From positions 1-39,677 of the forward strand of contig VGEP01000040.1 of NCBI GenBank assembly GCA_016869215.1: 39,677 nt of DNA. Direction: 5' to 3'. This document shows positions 28,497-36,871 of the stretch, in pieces. A model generated the notes under the pieces. That model ran no database searches, was not told where the DNA came from, and was given only the letters and a program-made list of their open reading frames with translations. The DNA is from Alphaproteobacteria bacterium. Its GTDB lineage: Bacteria > Pseudomonadota > Alphaproteobacteria > Rhizobiales > Xanthobacteraceae. The position numbers and the translations under genes were made by a program. Position 1 is the stretch's first letter; every line of letters starts with the position of its first letter.

Positions 28497-29705
28497 ATGT
28501 CCCCGCACGCACGCAACGCGCTTCCGGTCGCGATCGCCGGCGGCGGCATCGGCGGTCTCGCCTGCGCATTGGCGCTGGCGCAGCGCGGCTTTCAATCGCT
28601 CGTGCTGGAACAGGCCGCCGAATTCGGCGAGGCCGGCGTCGGACTGCAGGTTGCGCCCAACGCACTGTCGGTGCTCGATGCGCTCGGCGTCGGCGAGACC
28701 GCAAAGAAGCACGCGCTGCTGATCGAGCGCCTGGTGATGATGGACGCCGTCAGCGGCGCCGAGGTCGTCAACGTTCCCTGCGGAGACCGGTTCCGCGAAC
28801 GCTTCCGCAATCCTTACGCCGTTGCACATCGGGCCGACATCCATGGCGCGCTGCTCGATGCCTGCCGCGCGCACGAGCTGGTCGCGCTTCGCAACGACTG
28901 CCGCGTCAAGAGTTTCGATCTCGACGACCGGCGCGTGTCGGTGCTGCTGGAAACCGGCGAACGCATCGCCGCGGCCGCCATCGTCGGCGCGGACGGAGTC
29001 GATTCGGCCGTTCGCCGCCAGCTGCTGGGCGACGGGCCGCCGCTGGCGTCTGGCGCCGTCATCTACCGCGCGACGATCCCGGTGTTCGAGATGCCGAAGG
29101 ACCTGCAGCGCCCCTACCCGACGTTCTGGGCCGGGCCGGGCTGGCACGTCATCTACTATCCGGTGCGCGACTGGACGATGTTCAATCTCGGCGGCACCGT
29201 CGTCACAGGCGAGCGAACGCCCGGCGAAAGCGAGGACGTGTCGCAGCGGCATGTGCTGCCGCTGTTCGCGGGGAGCTGTGCCACGCCGTTGCGCGTGCTG
29301 CGTATCCCCAAGACGTTCCGCCGCTACTCCATCGTTCACCGCGAGCCGGTGGAGAACTGGAGCCAAGGCCCCGCCACGCTGCTCGGCGACGCCGCGCATC
29401 CGATGGTGCAGTACATCGCGCAGGGCGCGGCGATGGCGCTGGAGGACGCCATCTGCCTCGCCGTCGCGGCCTACGAATGCGACGGCAATTTCACCGAGGC
29501 CTTCAAGCGGTATCAGGACCACCGCACGGTGCGCGCGGCGCGCGTGCAGATCTCGTCGTCGGCGATGGACCGGATCAACCACGCCAGGGGCATCGAGCGG
29601 AAGGTGCGCAACGCGCTGTTCGAGGGGCGCACCGCGGAGGAGTTTTACGACCGGCTGGCGTGGCTGTTCACGCCGCCGTCCTACGTCAAGCCGTTCAAGC
29701 CGTGA
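28497..29705 (+). CDS. FAD-dependent aromatic-ring monooxygenase (3-hydroxybenzoate 6-hydroxylase-like)
   Basis: The 402-residue group A flavin monooxygenase has GGGIGGLACALALAQRG at residues 14-30, HRADIHGALLDAC near residue 111, the DG motif VGADGVDSAVRRQL near residue 163, and GD motif LLGDAAHPMVQYIAQGAAM near residue 296. The HPMxQYxAQGA form of the GD motif is, as I recall, typical of 3-hydroxybenzoate 6-hydroxylases and related enzymes, so a meta-hydroxylated benzoate-like substrate is a fair guess. It is a distant paralogue of the enzyme at 8222. Its stop overlaps the MFS start by four bases (GTGA), so these two are translationally coupled. Confidence 0.9.
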   Translation: MSPHARNALPVAIAGGGIGGLACALALAQRGFQSLVLEQAAEFGEAGVGLQVAPNALSVLDALGVGETAKKHALLIERLVMMDAVSGAEVVNVPCGDRFRERFRNPYAVAHRADIHGALLDACRAHELVALRNDCRVKSFDLDDRRVSVLLETGERIAAAAIVGADGVDSAVRRQLLGDGPPLASGAVIYRATIPVFEMPKDLQRPYPTFWAGPGWHVIYYPVRDWTMFNLGGTVVTGERTPGESEDVSQRHVLPLFAGSCATPLRVLRIPKTFRRYSIVHREPVENWSQGPATLLGDAAHPMVQYIAQGAAMALEDAICLAVAAYECDGNFTEAFKRYQDHRTVRAARVQISSSAMDRINHARGIERKVRNALFEGRTAEEFYDRLAWLFTPPSYVKPFKP

Positions 29706-30928
29706 CGCCCCATTCGGCGACACCGCCCGGCGGCCCGGGCGAGGCGTCAATCCGCTACGCCGGCTGGCGCGTGGTGGCGGTCTGCTATCTCGCCGCGGTG
29801 TTTTGCTGGGGCTTCGGACTGTACGGCCACGGCGTCTATCTCGCCGAGCTGAACCGGCTGCACGGCTGGTCGACGACGGCGATCTCCAGCGCGACGACGG
29901 TCTTCTATCTGGCGACCGCGGCGCTGGTGGTGTTCGTGAGCGACGCCATCGCGCGGCTCGGGCCGCGGCTCGTGATGCTCGTGGGCGCCGCCTGCTTCGG
30001 CGCCGCGATGCTGCTGCTGGCGACGATGTCCCAGCTTTGGCAGCTCTTTCCCGCCTACCTGATCATGGCGGTCGGCGCAGCGACGATGCACGTCGGTGCG
30101 ATCAGCAATGTTATCGGGTTATGGTTCGTGCAGCGGCGCGGGCTGGCGCTGAGCCTCGCGCTCAACGGTGCCAGCTCCGGCGGCATTCTGGTGACGCCCA
30201 TGCTGTTGCTGGCAATCACGCACGCCGGCTTCGAGCAGGCGATGACGGGCGCGGCGCTGGCCTTCGCGTTCTTGCTTCTGCCGGTGCTCGCATGGGGGAT
30301 CGCCCACCCGCCGAGGCAAGCCGCGACGCCGGGGGCTCCGCCGCCCGCGGCGTCATGGACGCGGCGGCGTGCGCTGCGCATCCCGGCATTCTGGAGCGTG
30401 GCGGCGCCGTTCGCCTTGGCCCTGACCGCGCAGGTCGGCTTCCTGGTGCACCAGGTCGCATTCCTGCAGCCCCTGCTCGGCCGCGCCGAAGCGGGAATTT
30501 CGGTCGCGGTGCTGACCGTCTGCGCGATCGCCGGGCGCTTCATGCTCGGCGCGATCGCGAACCGCGTCGACATCCGCAAGTTCTCCGCCTGGTCGATGGC
30601 GAGCCAGGCCGCGGCGCTCGCGCTTATGATCTGGACCGCGCAACCGGCGGCGCTCTATTTCGCTTGCGCCGTATACGGCCTGTCGGCCGGCAACCTGATC
30701 ACGCTGCCGTCGCTCGCGATCCAGCGCGAGTTCGAGGCGGCGTCATTCGGCATGCTGGTCGGGCTGTCCTGGGCGATCTGCCAGTTCACCTACGCGTTCG
30801 GACCGGGCCTGCTCGGCGCGATCCGCGACGCCACCGGAGGCTATGCGGCGCCGATCGCGCTTTGCGTCGCGCTGAAGCTTGCGGCGGCGCTGCTGGTCCT
30901 GATCAAGCCGAAAGCCGCCGCAGCGTAA
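29702..30928 (+). CDS. MFS transporter, 12 transmembrane segments
   Basis: The 408-residue major facilitator has about 12 hydrophobic segments in two halves, with a hydrophilic Pro/Ala-rich loop near residue 200. Early signatures are YAGWRVVAVCYLAAVFCWGFGLYGHG and, after TM2, the loop SDAIARLGPRLVMLVGA. The look is that of monocarboxylate/OFA-like or aromatic-acid porters; the substrate is probably the acid hydroxylated by the coupled monooxygenase. The GTG at 29702 overlaps the upstream stop. It is followed by family A repeat copy 3 and then the convergent J-domain gene. Confidence 0.9.
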   Translation: MTPHSATPPGGPGEASIRYAGWRVVAVCYLAAVFCWGFGLYGHGVYLAELNRLHGWSTTAISSATTVFYLATAALVVFVSDAIARLGPRLVMLVGAACFGAAMLLLATMSQLWQLFPAYLIMAVGAATMHVGAISNVIGLWFVQRRGLALSLALNGASSGGILVTPMLLLAITHAGFEQAMTGAALAFAFLLLPVLAWGIAHPPRQAATPGAPPPAASWTRRRALRIPAFWSVAAPFALALTAQVGFLVHQVAFLQPLLGRAEAGISVAVLTVCAIAGRFMLGAIANRVDIRKFSAWSMASQAAALALMIWTAQPAALYFACAVYGLSAGNLITLPSLAIQREFEAASFGMLVGLSWAICQFTYAFGPGLLGAIRDATGGYAAPIALCVALKLAAALLVLIKPKAAAA

Positions 30929-30940
30929 CCTAGCTTTTTT

Positions 30941-30996
30941 GTTTTGACGCGTTTTCTTGACGCGAACCGGTATCCACTTCGCTCGAAAACGCTATG
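30941..30996. repeat. Intergenic palindromic repeat family A, copy 3
   Basis: The third copy is the cleanest: GCGTTTTC (30950-30957) pairs with GAAAACGC (30985-30992) and GCGAA pairs with TTCGC, around CCGGTATCCAC. It sits 12 bases after the MFS stop and ends three bases before the J-domain stop, so it forms the right edge of the accessory cassette and could terminate both convergent transcripts. Confidence 0.85.
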
Positions 30997-30999
30997 GCA

Positions 31000-31614
31000 T
31001 CAGCATGCGCCGGTGGACTTCAGATAATTATACGCCTGGATGATCTCGCGCAGCTTGTCTTCGCTGGCGCGGTCGCCGCCGTTGGCGTCGGGGTGGTGGC
31101 GCTTCACCAGCAGCTTGAAACGCGCCTTGATCTCGGCGCGCTCGGCGCCGTCTTCCAGCCCGAGCGTATGCAGCGCCTTGCGCTCGGCGTTGCGCAGGGT
31201 GCGCTTCTGCGGATCGATGCGCTCCGACTGCGGCCGCCAGTTCGCGCCGCCCGCGAACTCCCGAAACATGTTGAACGGGTCCTGCGCGCCCTCCGGGCCG
31301 AAGTCCGCGCCGCCGGGACGGCTGCCGGTGCCCATCTTCCAGGTCGGGCGATGGCCGGTGACCGCGTCCTTCTGGTACTTGAGAACGGCGTCGTCGCTCA
31401 TGCCGGCGAAGTAATTGTACGAGTGGTTGTACTCGCGCACGTGATCGAGACAGAACCGCCAGTACTCGTTCTCGCGCAGCCGCCCCTTCGGCGCGCGATG
31501 CGTCGCCTTGTGGCTGCAGCCCTGCCAGTCGCACTCCGGCGCGTCGGCGCGCAGGCTGCGATCCTCGCCGGGCCGGACCCGGATACGGTCAAACAGGGGT
31601 GAGTCGAATTTCAT
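31000..31614 (-). CDS. J-domain (DnaJ-like) protein with N-terminal cysteine motif
   Basis: The 204-residue protein has a C-terminal J-domain (about residues 145-204: ALHTLGLEDGAERAEIKARF, HPD motif in KRHHPDANGG, LREIIQAYNYLKS), so it can stimulate an Hsp70. The N-terminal half carries CDWQGC...H and FCLDH (residues about 28-60), a possible zinc-binding arrangement. In related genomes, as I recall, this gene stands beside bolA and just upstream of cobS. Here bolA is still divergent next door but cobS is 5 kb away. The client is unknown. Confidence 0.9.
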   Translation of the reverse strand: MKFDSPLFDRIRVRPGEDRSLRADAPECDWQGCSHKATHRAPKGRLRENEYWRFCLDHVREYNHSYNYFAGMSDDAVLKYQKDAVTGHRPTWKMGTGSRPGGADFGPEGAQDPFNMFREFAGGANWRPQSERIDPQKRTLRNAERKALHTLGLEDGAERAEIKARFKLLVKRHHPDANGGDRASEDKLREIIQAYNYLKSTGAC

Positions 31615-31734
31615 AGCCGAACATTATGGGGACGCGCCTCGTCCACCTTCAAGTCTTGACAGAAACGAATTCCACGACGCCGCGGTGCTTCGTTTTCGTT
31701 GACCCAGACGCGCCGCGCCACTAGTTCATTCGCC

Positions 31735-32004
31735 ATGCCGGTCAAGGACACCATCCAAAGTAAGCTTGCCGCCGCCTTTGCGCCGCAAAGCCTCGACGTG
31801 ATCGACGAGTCGCACAAGCACGAAGGCCACGCCGGCCACCGGCCCGGCGGCGAGACGCATTTCCGCGTGCACATCGTCGCCGAAGCGTTCCGCGGCAAGA
31901 GCCGGATCGAGCGCCACCGCCTGGTCAATCAGGCGCTCTCGGCCGAGCTCGCCGGCGGCGTGCACGCGCTCGCGATCCACGCCGGCGCACCGGGCGAAGG
32001 ATAG
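31735..32004 (+). CDS. bolA: BolA-family protein
   Basis: The 89-residue protein has the class II KH-like BolA fold: IQSKLAAAFAPQSLDVIDESHKHEGH, then ETHFRVHIVAEAFRGKSRIERHRLVNQAL and GGVHALAIHA. BolA proteins bind monothiol glutaredoxins with [2Fe-2S] clusters and affect iron homeostasis and cell shape. The ATG giving MPVKDTIQSK is preferred to a TTG 36 bases upstream. It is divergent from the J-domain gene, with about 120 bases between, and convergent with the CNNM/CorC-type gene. Confidence 0.93.
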   Translation: MPVKDTIQSKLAAAFAPQSLDVIDESHKHEGHAGHRPGGETHFRVHIVAEAFRGKSRIERHRLVNQALSAELAGGVHALAIHAGAPGEG

Positions 32005-32017
32005 CCCGCCTTTAGTC

Positions 32018-32090
32018 GAGCGCGATCTTGTCCGAAAACCGGTTCCCGTCCCGGATCAAGCCCGGGACAGGCTTTTTCGGGATCGTGCTC
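32018..32090. repeat. Nested palindrome between convergent genes
   Basis: The outer arms GAGCGCGATC (32018-32027) and GATCGTGCTC (32081-32090), with TCCGAAAA (32031-32038) and TTTTTCGG (32073-32080), form one palindrome. Its centre is replaced by a second one, GTCCCGG (32048-32054) with CCGGGAC (32062-32068). It looks like one repeat inserted in another. It abuts the stop of the CNNM/CorC gene and lies 13 bases beyond the bolA stop, so it could also serve as a two-way terminator. Confidence 0.85.
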
Positions 32091-33373
32091 TACGCCACGC
32101 GCTTGTGCGGCGTGAGCGGCGTGATCCGCAGCGCGGTGATCCGGTTGCGCTCCTTGCGCAACACATTGAAGCGGAAGCCGTGGAAGGTGAAGCTCTGGCC
32201 GGCGTCCGGAATCGAACGCACCTCGTGAATCACCAGACCCGCGACCGTGGTCGCGTCGCCGTCCGGCAGGTTCCAGTCCATGGCGCGGTTGAGGTCGCGG
32301 ATCGGCACCGAGCCGTCGACATTGACCGAGCCGTCGGGCTGCGGGCGGACGCCCGGCACCGGAATGTCGTGCTCGTCGGAAATGTCGCCGACGATCTCCT
32401 CCAGGATGTCTTCGAGCGTCACCAGCCCTTCCACCTCGCCGTACTCGTCCACCACCAGCGCGAAGTGGGTCTTGCGCCGGCGGAACGCCTTGAGCTGCTC
32501 GGACAGCGGGCGGATGTCGGGCACGAACCACGGCGGCAGAGCGATTGCGGAGATGTCGACCTTGCTGCGGTCGCCGTCGGCGACGTTGAGCGCGCGCAGC
32601 AGGTCCTTGGCGTGGAGAATGCCGACGATGTTCTCCGGCGTGCCGCGCCACAGCGGGATGCGCGTGTACTCGGACTTCAGCGCCGCGCCGACGATGTCCT
32701 CCGGCGGATCGTCGGCGTTGATCGTCATCATCTCGGTGCGGTGGACCATGACGTCGGACACGGTCAGCTCGCGCAGGTCGAGCAGGCCGCCCATCATGTC
32801 GCGGTCGAGCTTCTCGACGGCGCCTTCGCGATGCATCAGGTCGACCGCCCCGCGCAATTCCTCGTGCGCCGACAGGATCGGCTGGTTCTCGCCGATGCGT
32901 ATCCCGACGAGCCGCAGGATGCCGCGCACCAGCGCCTCGATCGCCATCAGGATCGGACCCAGCAGGCGCACCAGCCATGACATCGGGCGCGCCACCAGAA
33001 GCGCGATACGCTCCGGCGCGTTGATCGCGATGGTTTTCGGCAGAATTTCCGCGAACACCACGACCAGCACGGTCATCACCGCGGTTGCGTACAGCACGCC
33101 GATGTCGCCGAACCACAACAGGAACAGGCTGGTCGCCAGCGCCGACGCGAGAATATTGACGACGTTGTTGCCGATCAGAATCGCGCCGATCAGCCGTTCG
33201 CGCGCCGCCAGCAGCCGGTTGACGATCCCGGCTCTGCGATTGTGCGACTCCGCGAGCCGCAGGAACGCCGCGCGCGACGAAGCGGTCAGCGCCGTCTCGC
33301 TGCCGGAAAACGAAAACGACAGCAGCAGGCAGACTGCGATTGCAAGAATTGCCAGCCAGTCCTGGAGCATCAT
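32090..33373 (-). CDS. CNNM/CorC-type transporter (DUF21 + CBS pair + CorC/HlyC domain)
   Basis: The 427-residue membrane protein begins with a DUF21 transmembrane domain (residues about 1-190; LAILAIAVCLLLSFSFSGSETALTA, and IGNNVVNILASALATSLFLLW). A CBS pair follows (about 200-330; VSDVMVHRTEMMTINADDPP, KTHFALVVDEYGEVEGLVTLEDILEEIVG), then a C-terminal CorC/HlyC domain. Such proteins are linked to magnesium or cobalt efflux/resistance, though often annotated hemolysin. The start overlaps the aroB stop as ATGA. It is third in the aroK-aroB transcript. Confidence 0.93.
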   Translation of the reverse strand: MMLQDWLAILAIAVCLLLSFSFSGSETALTASSRAAFLRLAESHNRRAGIVNRLLAARERLIGAILIGNNVVNILASALATSLFLLWFGDIGVLYATAVMTVLVVVFAEILPKTIAINAPERIALLVARPMSWLVRLLGPILMAIEALVRGILRLVGIRIGENQPILSAHEELRGAVDLMHREGAVEKLDRDMMGGLLDLRELTVSDVMVHRTEMMTINADDPPEDIVGAALKSEYTRIPLWRGTPENIVGILHAKDLLRALNVADGDRSKVDISAIALPPWFVPDIRPLSEQLKAFRRRKTHFALVVDEYGEVEGLVTLEDILEEIVGDISDEHDIPVPGVRPQPDGSVNVDGSVPIRDLNRAMDWNLPDGDATTVAGLVIHEVRSIPDAGQSFTFHGFRFNVLRKERNRITALRITPLTPHKRVA

Positions 33374-34503
33374 CGGGCGGATAGCTTCTCGGCCATGAAG
33401 GCGCGCACGTCGGCGGCATCGACGTCGCGCTCGACGAAGGCCCGGCCGATGCCGCGCGCCAGGATGAACGTCAGGCGGCCGCGCGATACTTTCTTGTCCT
33501 GCGCGATCAGATCCATCATCCCGTCGACGCCGGGCCAGCCGCCCGGGACGTCGCTTACATGGGTCGGCAGGCCCGCCGCCGCAAGATGCGCGATCGCGCG
33601 CGCCGCGTCGTCTTTCGGCAGCAGCCCGCGACGCGCCGAGAATTCGAACGCGAGCGACATGCCGAGCGCCACCGCTTCGCCGTGCAGCAGCCGGTCGGAG
33701 AAGCCCGCGGCGGCCTCGAAGGCGTGGCCGAACGTGTGCCCGAGATTGAGCAGCATCCGGTCGCCGGTTTCGCGCTCGTCGCGCGCCACGATCGCAGCCT
33801 TGGCGCGGCAGCTCACCGCGATGGCGTGCTCGCGCGCTGGACCGCCGGCGAACACGTCGCGCCAGTTGGCCTCGAGCCAGGCGAAGAACGCCGAATCGCC
33901 GAGCAGGCCGTATTTCGCCACTTCGGCATAGCCGGCGCGGAACTCGCGCGGCGGCAGCGTATCGAGCAAGGCGGTGTCGGCCACCACCAGCACCGGCTGG
34001 TAGAACGCGCCGACGAGGTTCTTGCCGTGGCTGGAATTGATCGCGGTCTTGCCGCCGACCGAGGAGTCGACCTGAGCCAGCAGCGATGTCGGCACCTGCA
34101 CGTAATCGACGCCGCGCCGCGTCACCACCGCGGCGAAGCCTGCAAGATCGCCGACGACGCCGCCGCCGAGCGCCACCACGAGGTCGCCGCGTTCGATACG
34201 CGCCCTGAGCAGCGCGTCGCAGACCCGTTCCAGCATCCGGAAACTTTTGGAGCTCTCGCCCGCGGGAACCGTCACCGCCTCGCAGGCGACGCCGGCCGCC
34301 TTGAGCGCCGCCTCCGATGCCGCGAGATGATGCCGCGCCACGGTCTCGTCGGTGACGATTGCAACCTTGCAGCCCGGCCGCAGCGCGGCGATCCGCGCGC
34401 CGAGCGAGGCAAGCAGATTGCGGCCGATGACGATGTCGTAGGCGCGCGCGCCGAGCGCGACGTTCACGACGATGGGATCGCCGGTGCGCAGCGGGGCGGT
34501 CAT
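33370..34503 (-). CDS. aroB: 3-dehydroquinate synthase
   Basis: AroB converts 3-deoxy-D-arabino-heptulosonate 7-phosphate to 3-dehydroquinate, the second shikimate step, using NAD+ and a divalent metal. The 377-residue product shows the NAD-binding GGGVVGDLAGFAAVV, VQVPTSLLAQVDSSVGGKT, and the metal-ligand LNLGHTFGHAFE region. The ATG overlaps the aroK stop by four bases. Length is normal. Confidence 0.97.
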   Translation of the reverse strand: MTAPLRTGDPIVVNVALGARAYDIVIGRNLLASLGARIAALRPGCKVAIVTDETVARHHLAASEAALKAAGVACEAVTVPAGESSKSFRMLERVCDALLRARIERGDLVVALGGGVVGDLAGFAAVVTRRGVDYVQVPTSLLAQVDSSVGGKTAINSSHGKNLVGAFYQPVLVVADTALLDTLPPREFRAGYAEVAKYGLLGDSAFFAWLEANWRDVFAGGPAREHAIAVSCRAKAAIVARDERETGDRMLLNLGHTFGHAFEAAAGFSDRLLHGEAVALGMSLAFEFSARRGLLPKDDAARAIAHLAAAGLPTHVSDVPGGWPGVDGMMDLIAQDKKVSRGRLTFILARGIGRAFVERDVDAADVRAFMAEKLSAR

Positions 34504-35102
34504 GACACGGTCGCTCCCGCGGCAAGCCGGGCGTTGTCGCGCAATCCAGCCACGATTTCCTCCACGATGGTCTCGTGCGGAACTTCGCGCGATTCGACCG
34601 TGAGATCGGCCTCCGCATAGACCGGGTAGCGTTCGTCGATCAGCCGCCGCAGCGTTTCCAGCGGGTCGGCGTTCTTGAGCAGCGGCCGGTCATTGCGGCG
34701 CTTGATCCGGCGGGCCAGAACCTCGACCGAGGCGCGCAGCCAGATCGACAGGCCCTTGGCCTGGATCGCCGCCCGCGTGTCCGGGTTCATGAACGCCCCG
34801 CCGCCGGTCGCAAGCACCTGCGGCCCGCCATCCAGAAGACGCGCGATCACGCGCGCCTCGCCGGCGCGGAAGTAGGGTTCGCCGTGGGTGGCGAAAATCT
34901 CCGAAATGCTCATGCCGGCGGCTTTCTCGATTTCGGTGTCGGCATCGACGAAGGGAATCCCGAGCCGGGCCGCCAGCCGGCGCCCCACGGACGACTTGCC
35001 GGCGCCCATCATGCCGACCAGCACGATGGAACGGCCGCCCAGCGCCGCGGTCAGCGCCGATTCGTGCCGATCCGTCTCGTTAGGGGCGATGGCTTCCGAC
35101 AT
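34500..35102 (-). CDS. aroK: Shikimate kinase
   Basis: The 200-residue kinase phosphorylates shikimate at the 3-OH using ATP. It has the P-loop GMMGAGKSSVGRRLA near residue 30, DADTEIE, the shikimate-binding GGGAFMNPDTR near residue 100, and the lid-region RNDRPLL near residue 136. The N-terminal extension of about 22 residues is modest. It leads the aroK-aroB-CNNM unit and is divergent from a small membrane protein gene. The shared spacer is short (about 85 bases). Confidence 0.97.
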   Translation of the reverse strand: MSEAIAPNETDRHESALTAALGGRSIVLVGMMGAGKSSVGRRLAARLGIPFVDADTEIEKAAGMSISEIFATHGEPYFRAGEARVIARLLDGGPQVLATGGGAFMNPDTRAAIQAKGLSIWLRASVEVLARRIKRRNDRPLLKNADPLETLRRLIDERYPVYAEADLTVESREVPHETIVEEIVAGLRDNARLAAGATVS

Positions 35103-35188
35103 GTTATACTTGTAATGGATTCCGGCGATGGCATAAACCGCCCTCGACGCGGCCCATGCCGGCCTTCCATGCCACGCGCGAGCGCCAG

Positions 35189-35338
35189 ATGCCGAGCATT
35201 TTGCGATTTCTCATTGTCGTCGGGCTGTTGGGCGGGCTCGTCTACGCGGGCATCTCGTCGCTTGCGGGCTATGTTCAGCCGCAGCCGAGGGAGATGATCG
35301 TCAATATTCCCTACGAAAAGCTGATCAGGCATCGCTAG
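35189..35338 (+). CDS. Small single-span membrane protein, function unknown
   Basis: The 49-residue product MPSILRFLIVVGLLGGLVYA has one transmembrane segment (residues about 6-27) and a short C-terminal part (YVQPQPREMIVNIPYEKLIRHR). I chose the ATG at 35189; an ATG at 35156 would add 11 hydrophilic residues. It lies 15 bases before xerD on the same strand. Short proteins at this place between aroK and xerD are, as I recall, seen in related genomes, but no function is known. Confidence 0.6.
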   Translation: MPSILRFLIVVGLLGGLVYAGISSLAGYVQPQPREMIVNIPYEKLIRHR

Positions 35339-35353
35339 AATCGAATCGGTCGC

Positions 35354-36292
35354 ATGACCCGCCGGCCGAAGGCAACCGACCAGACGCTGATCGAGCTCTA
35401 TCTCGACATGCTCGCCGCCGAGCGCGGCGCGGGCGCCAACACGCTGGACGCCTACCGCCGCGACCTCAACGACTACTCCGCAAGCCTCGCCGCCAGCGGC
35501 CGGACCGTCGCATCGGCGGGCAGCGACGACGTGCGGACCTATCTCGGACGGCTCGCCAAGCGCGGCCTTGCGGCCGCATCGGTGGCGCGGCGGCTCTCCG
35601 CGATCCGGCAGCTTTATCGCTTCCTCTACAGCGAGGGCCATCGCGGCGACGATCCCGCGGCGGCGATCGAAGGACCGAAACGCGGCCGCAGCCTGCCCAA
35701 GGTGCTCGCCGTCGGACAGGTCGACACGCTGCTCGACCACGCGCATGCGGGCCTTGCCGCCGAAGAGCCCGCGGCGCGGCTGCGCGCGGCGCGGCTCGCG
35801 TGCCTGCTGGAAGTGCTCTACGCCACCGGCCTGCGCGTCTCCGAACTCGTGGCGCTGCCGGAAACCGCCGCGCGCCGCGACCAGCGCATGATCGTGGTGC
35901 GCGGCAAGGGCGGCCGCGAACGCATGGTGCCGCTCAACGACGCGGCACGCCGCGCCATGGCGGAGTACCTCGCACTTCGCGCCGAAGCGAAGGCGCAGAA
36001 ATCGAAATGGCTGTTCCCGTCGTTCGGCGAGAGCGGACATCTCAGCCGGCAGCATTTCGCGCGCGAATTGAAGTCGCTCGCCGCGGCGGCGGGCCTGAAG
36101 GCGTCGCAGGTCAGCCCGCACGTGCTGCGCCACGCCTTCGCGAGCCACCTGCTGCAGAACGGGGCCGATCTGCGCGTGGTGCAGACGCTGCTGGGCCACG
36201 CCGACATTTCGACCACGCAGATCTACACCCACGTGCTGGAAGAGCGGCTGAAGAGCCTGGTGCGCGACCTGCATCCGCTGGCGGAGGAGTGA
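35354..36292 (+). CDS. xerD: Tyrosine recombinase XerD
   Basis: XerD with XerC resolves chromosome dimers at dif. The 312-residue product has an N-terminal SAM-like core-binding domain (LIELYLDMLAAERGAGANTL) and a C-terminal catalytic domain. Active residues are visible in order: Arg in GLRVSELVAL, Lys in GKGGRERMVP, HxxR in HVLRHAFASH, His in GHADISTTQ and the nucleophile Tyr in IYTHV. The gene is convergent with the fic remnant, 4 bases apart. Confidence 0.93.
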   Translation: MTRRPKATDQTLIELYLDMLAAERGAGANTLDAYRRDLNDYSASLAASGRTVASAGSDDVRTYLGRLAKRGLAAASVARRLSAIRQLYRFLYSEGHRGDDPAAAIEGPKRGRSLPKVLAVGQVDTLLDHAHAGLAAEEPAARLRAARLACLLEVLYATGLRVSELVALPETAARRDQRMIVVRGKGGRERMVPLNDAARRAMAEYLALRAEAKAQKSKWLFPSFGESGHLSRQHFARELKSLAAAAGLKASQVSPHVLRHAFASHLLQNGADLRVVQTLLGHADISTTQIYTHVLEERLKSLVRDLHPLAEE

Positions 36293-36296
36293 GCGG

Positions 36297-36871
36297 TCAA
36301 CGCTTTGCGATGGCTTCCGCGATCAGGCGGGCCATCAGATCGTAATCCGCAGCGCGGCTGATCCTGGATGCTTCGATCCAACGGGGCGGGTCGACGCGCG
36401 TGAGATCGATCGGATGACCGGCGCGCTCGGCGAGGAGCTTCAGGTACTGCATTTGCGCCCGCTCGTTTCCTTCGCGGAACGGATGCACATAGTTCACGTC
36501 GCCCAGGATGACCGCCACCTGCCGCGCAAATTCTTCGCGGGGCAGGCGTTCCAGAAATCGCGCACGAACCAGCCGGCGATGAATGTCCGCCATCCCGGTC
36601 TGGATGAATTGCCGGAACTGGAATTGCTGCGCGCCCTTGCCGATCTCGACCGTGCGAAGCTCGCCGGCCCAGTCGAGATATCCTGGAACAGGTGGCGATG
36701 AATCGCCTGGAGATGGGCGAGATCGAATGGTCCAGCGGGGACACCTTGCCTGGTGCGCTGGACGACGAGCCGCCGTTCACGCCGGTCCAACTCAATTGCG
36801 TCGATGATGCCAAAGCGATTTTTGAGAGTCGTCGTCCCCGGATATACGTAGGGATCGTCGGTCGCGCTCAC
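36297..36871 (-). pseudogene. Frameshifted Fic-domain toxin gene (VbhT-like)
   Basis: Two frames together give a Fic protein of about 190 residues. The first (GTG 36871, overlapping the antitoxin stop as GTGA) reads [21 protein letters not shown] to AIHRHLFQDI, then leaves frame. The second continues YLDWAGELRTVEIGKG and MADIHRRLVRARF to the stop at 36297. One base is missing near 36676, where HLFQDIYDWAGELR is expected, so ATC-TCG-ACT replaces ATC-TAC-GAC. The Fic motif is HPFREGNERAQ, with Glu in place of the usual Gly/Lys after GN. Fic enzymes transfer AMP to target proteins. It could be a sequencing error or a real loss. Confidence 0.85.

Noticed and set aside
33374-34618. Upstream extension of the CNNM/CorC frame through aroB
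   Set aside because: It is an alternative frame of aroB. The membrane domain begins at MMLQDW, overlapping the aroB stop as ATGA.
36223-36813. Third minus-strand frame over the fic region and xerD end
   Set aside because: It has no Fic motif and overlaps xerD; the Fic sequence is split between the other two minus frames.
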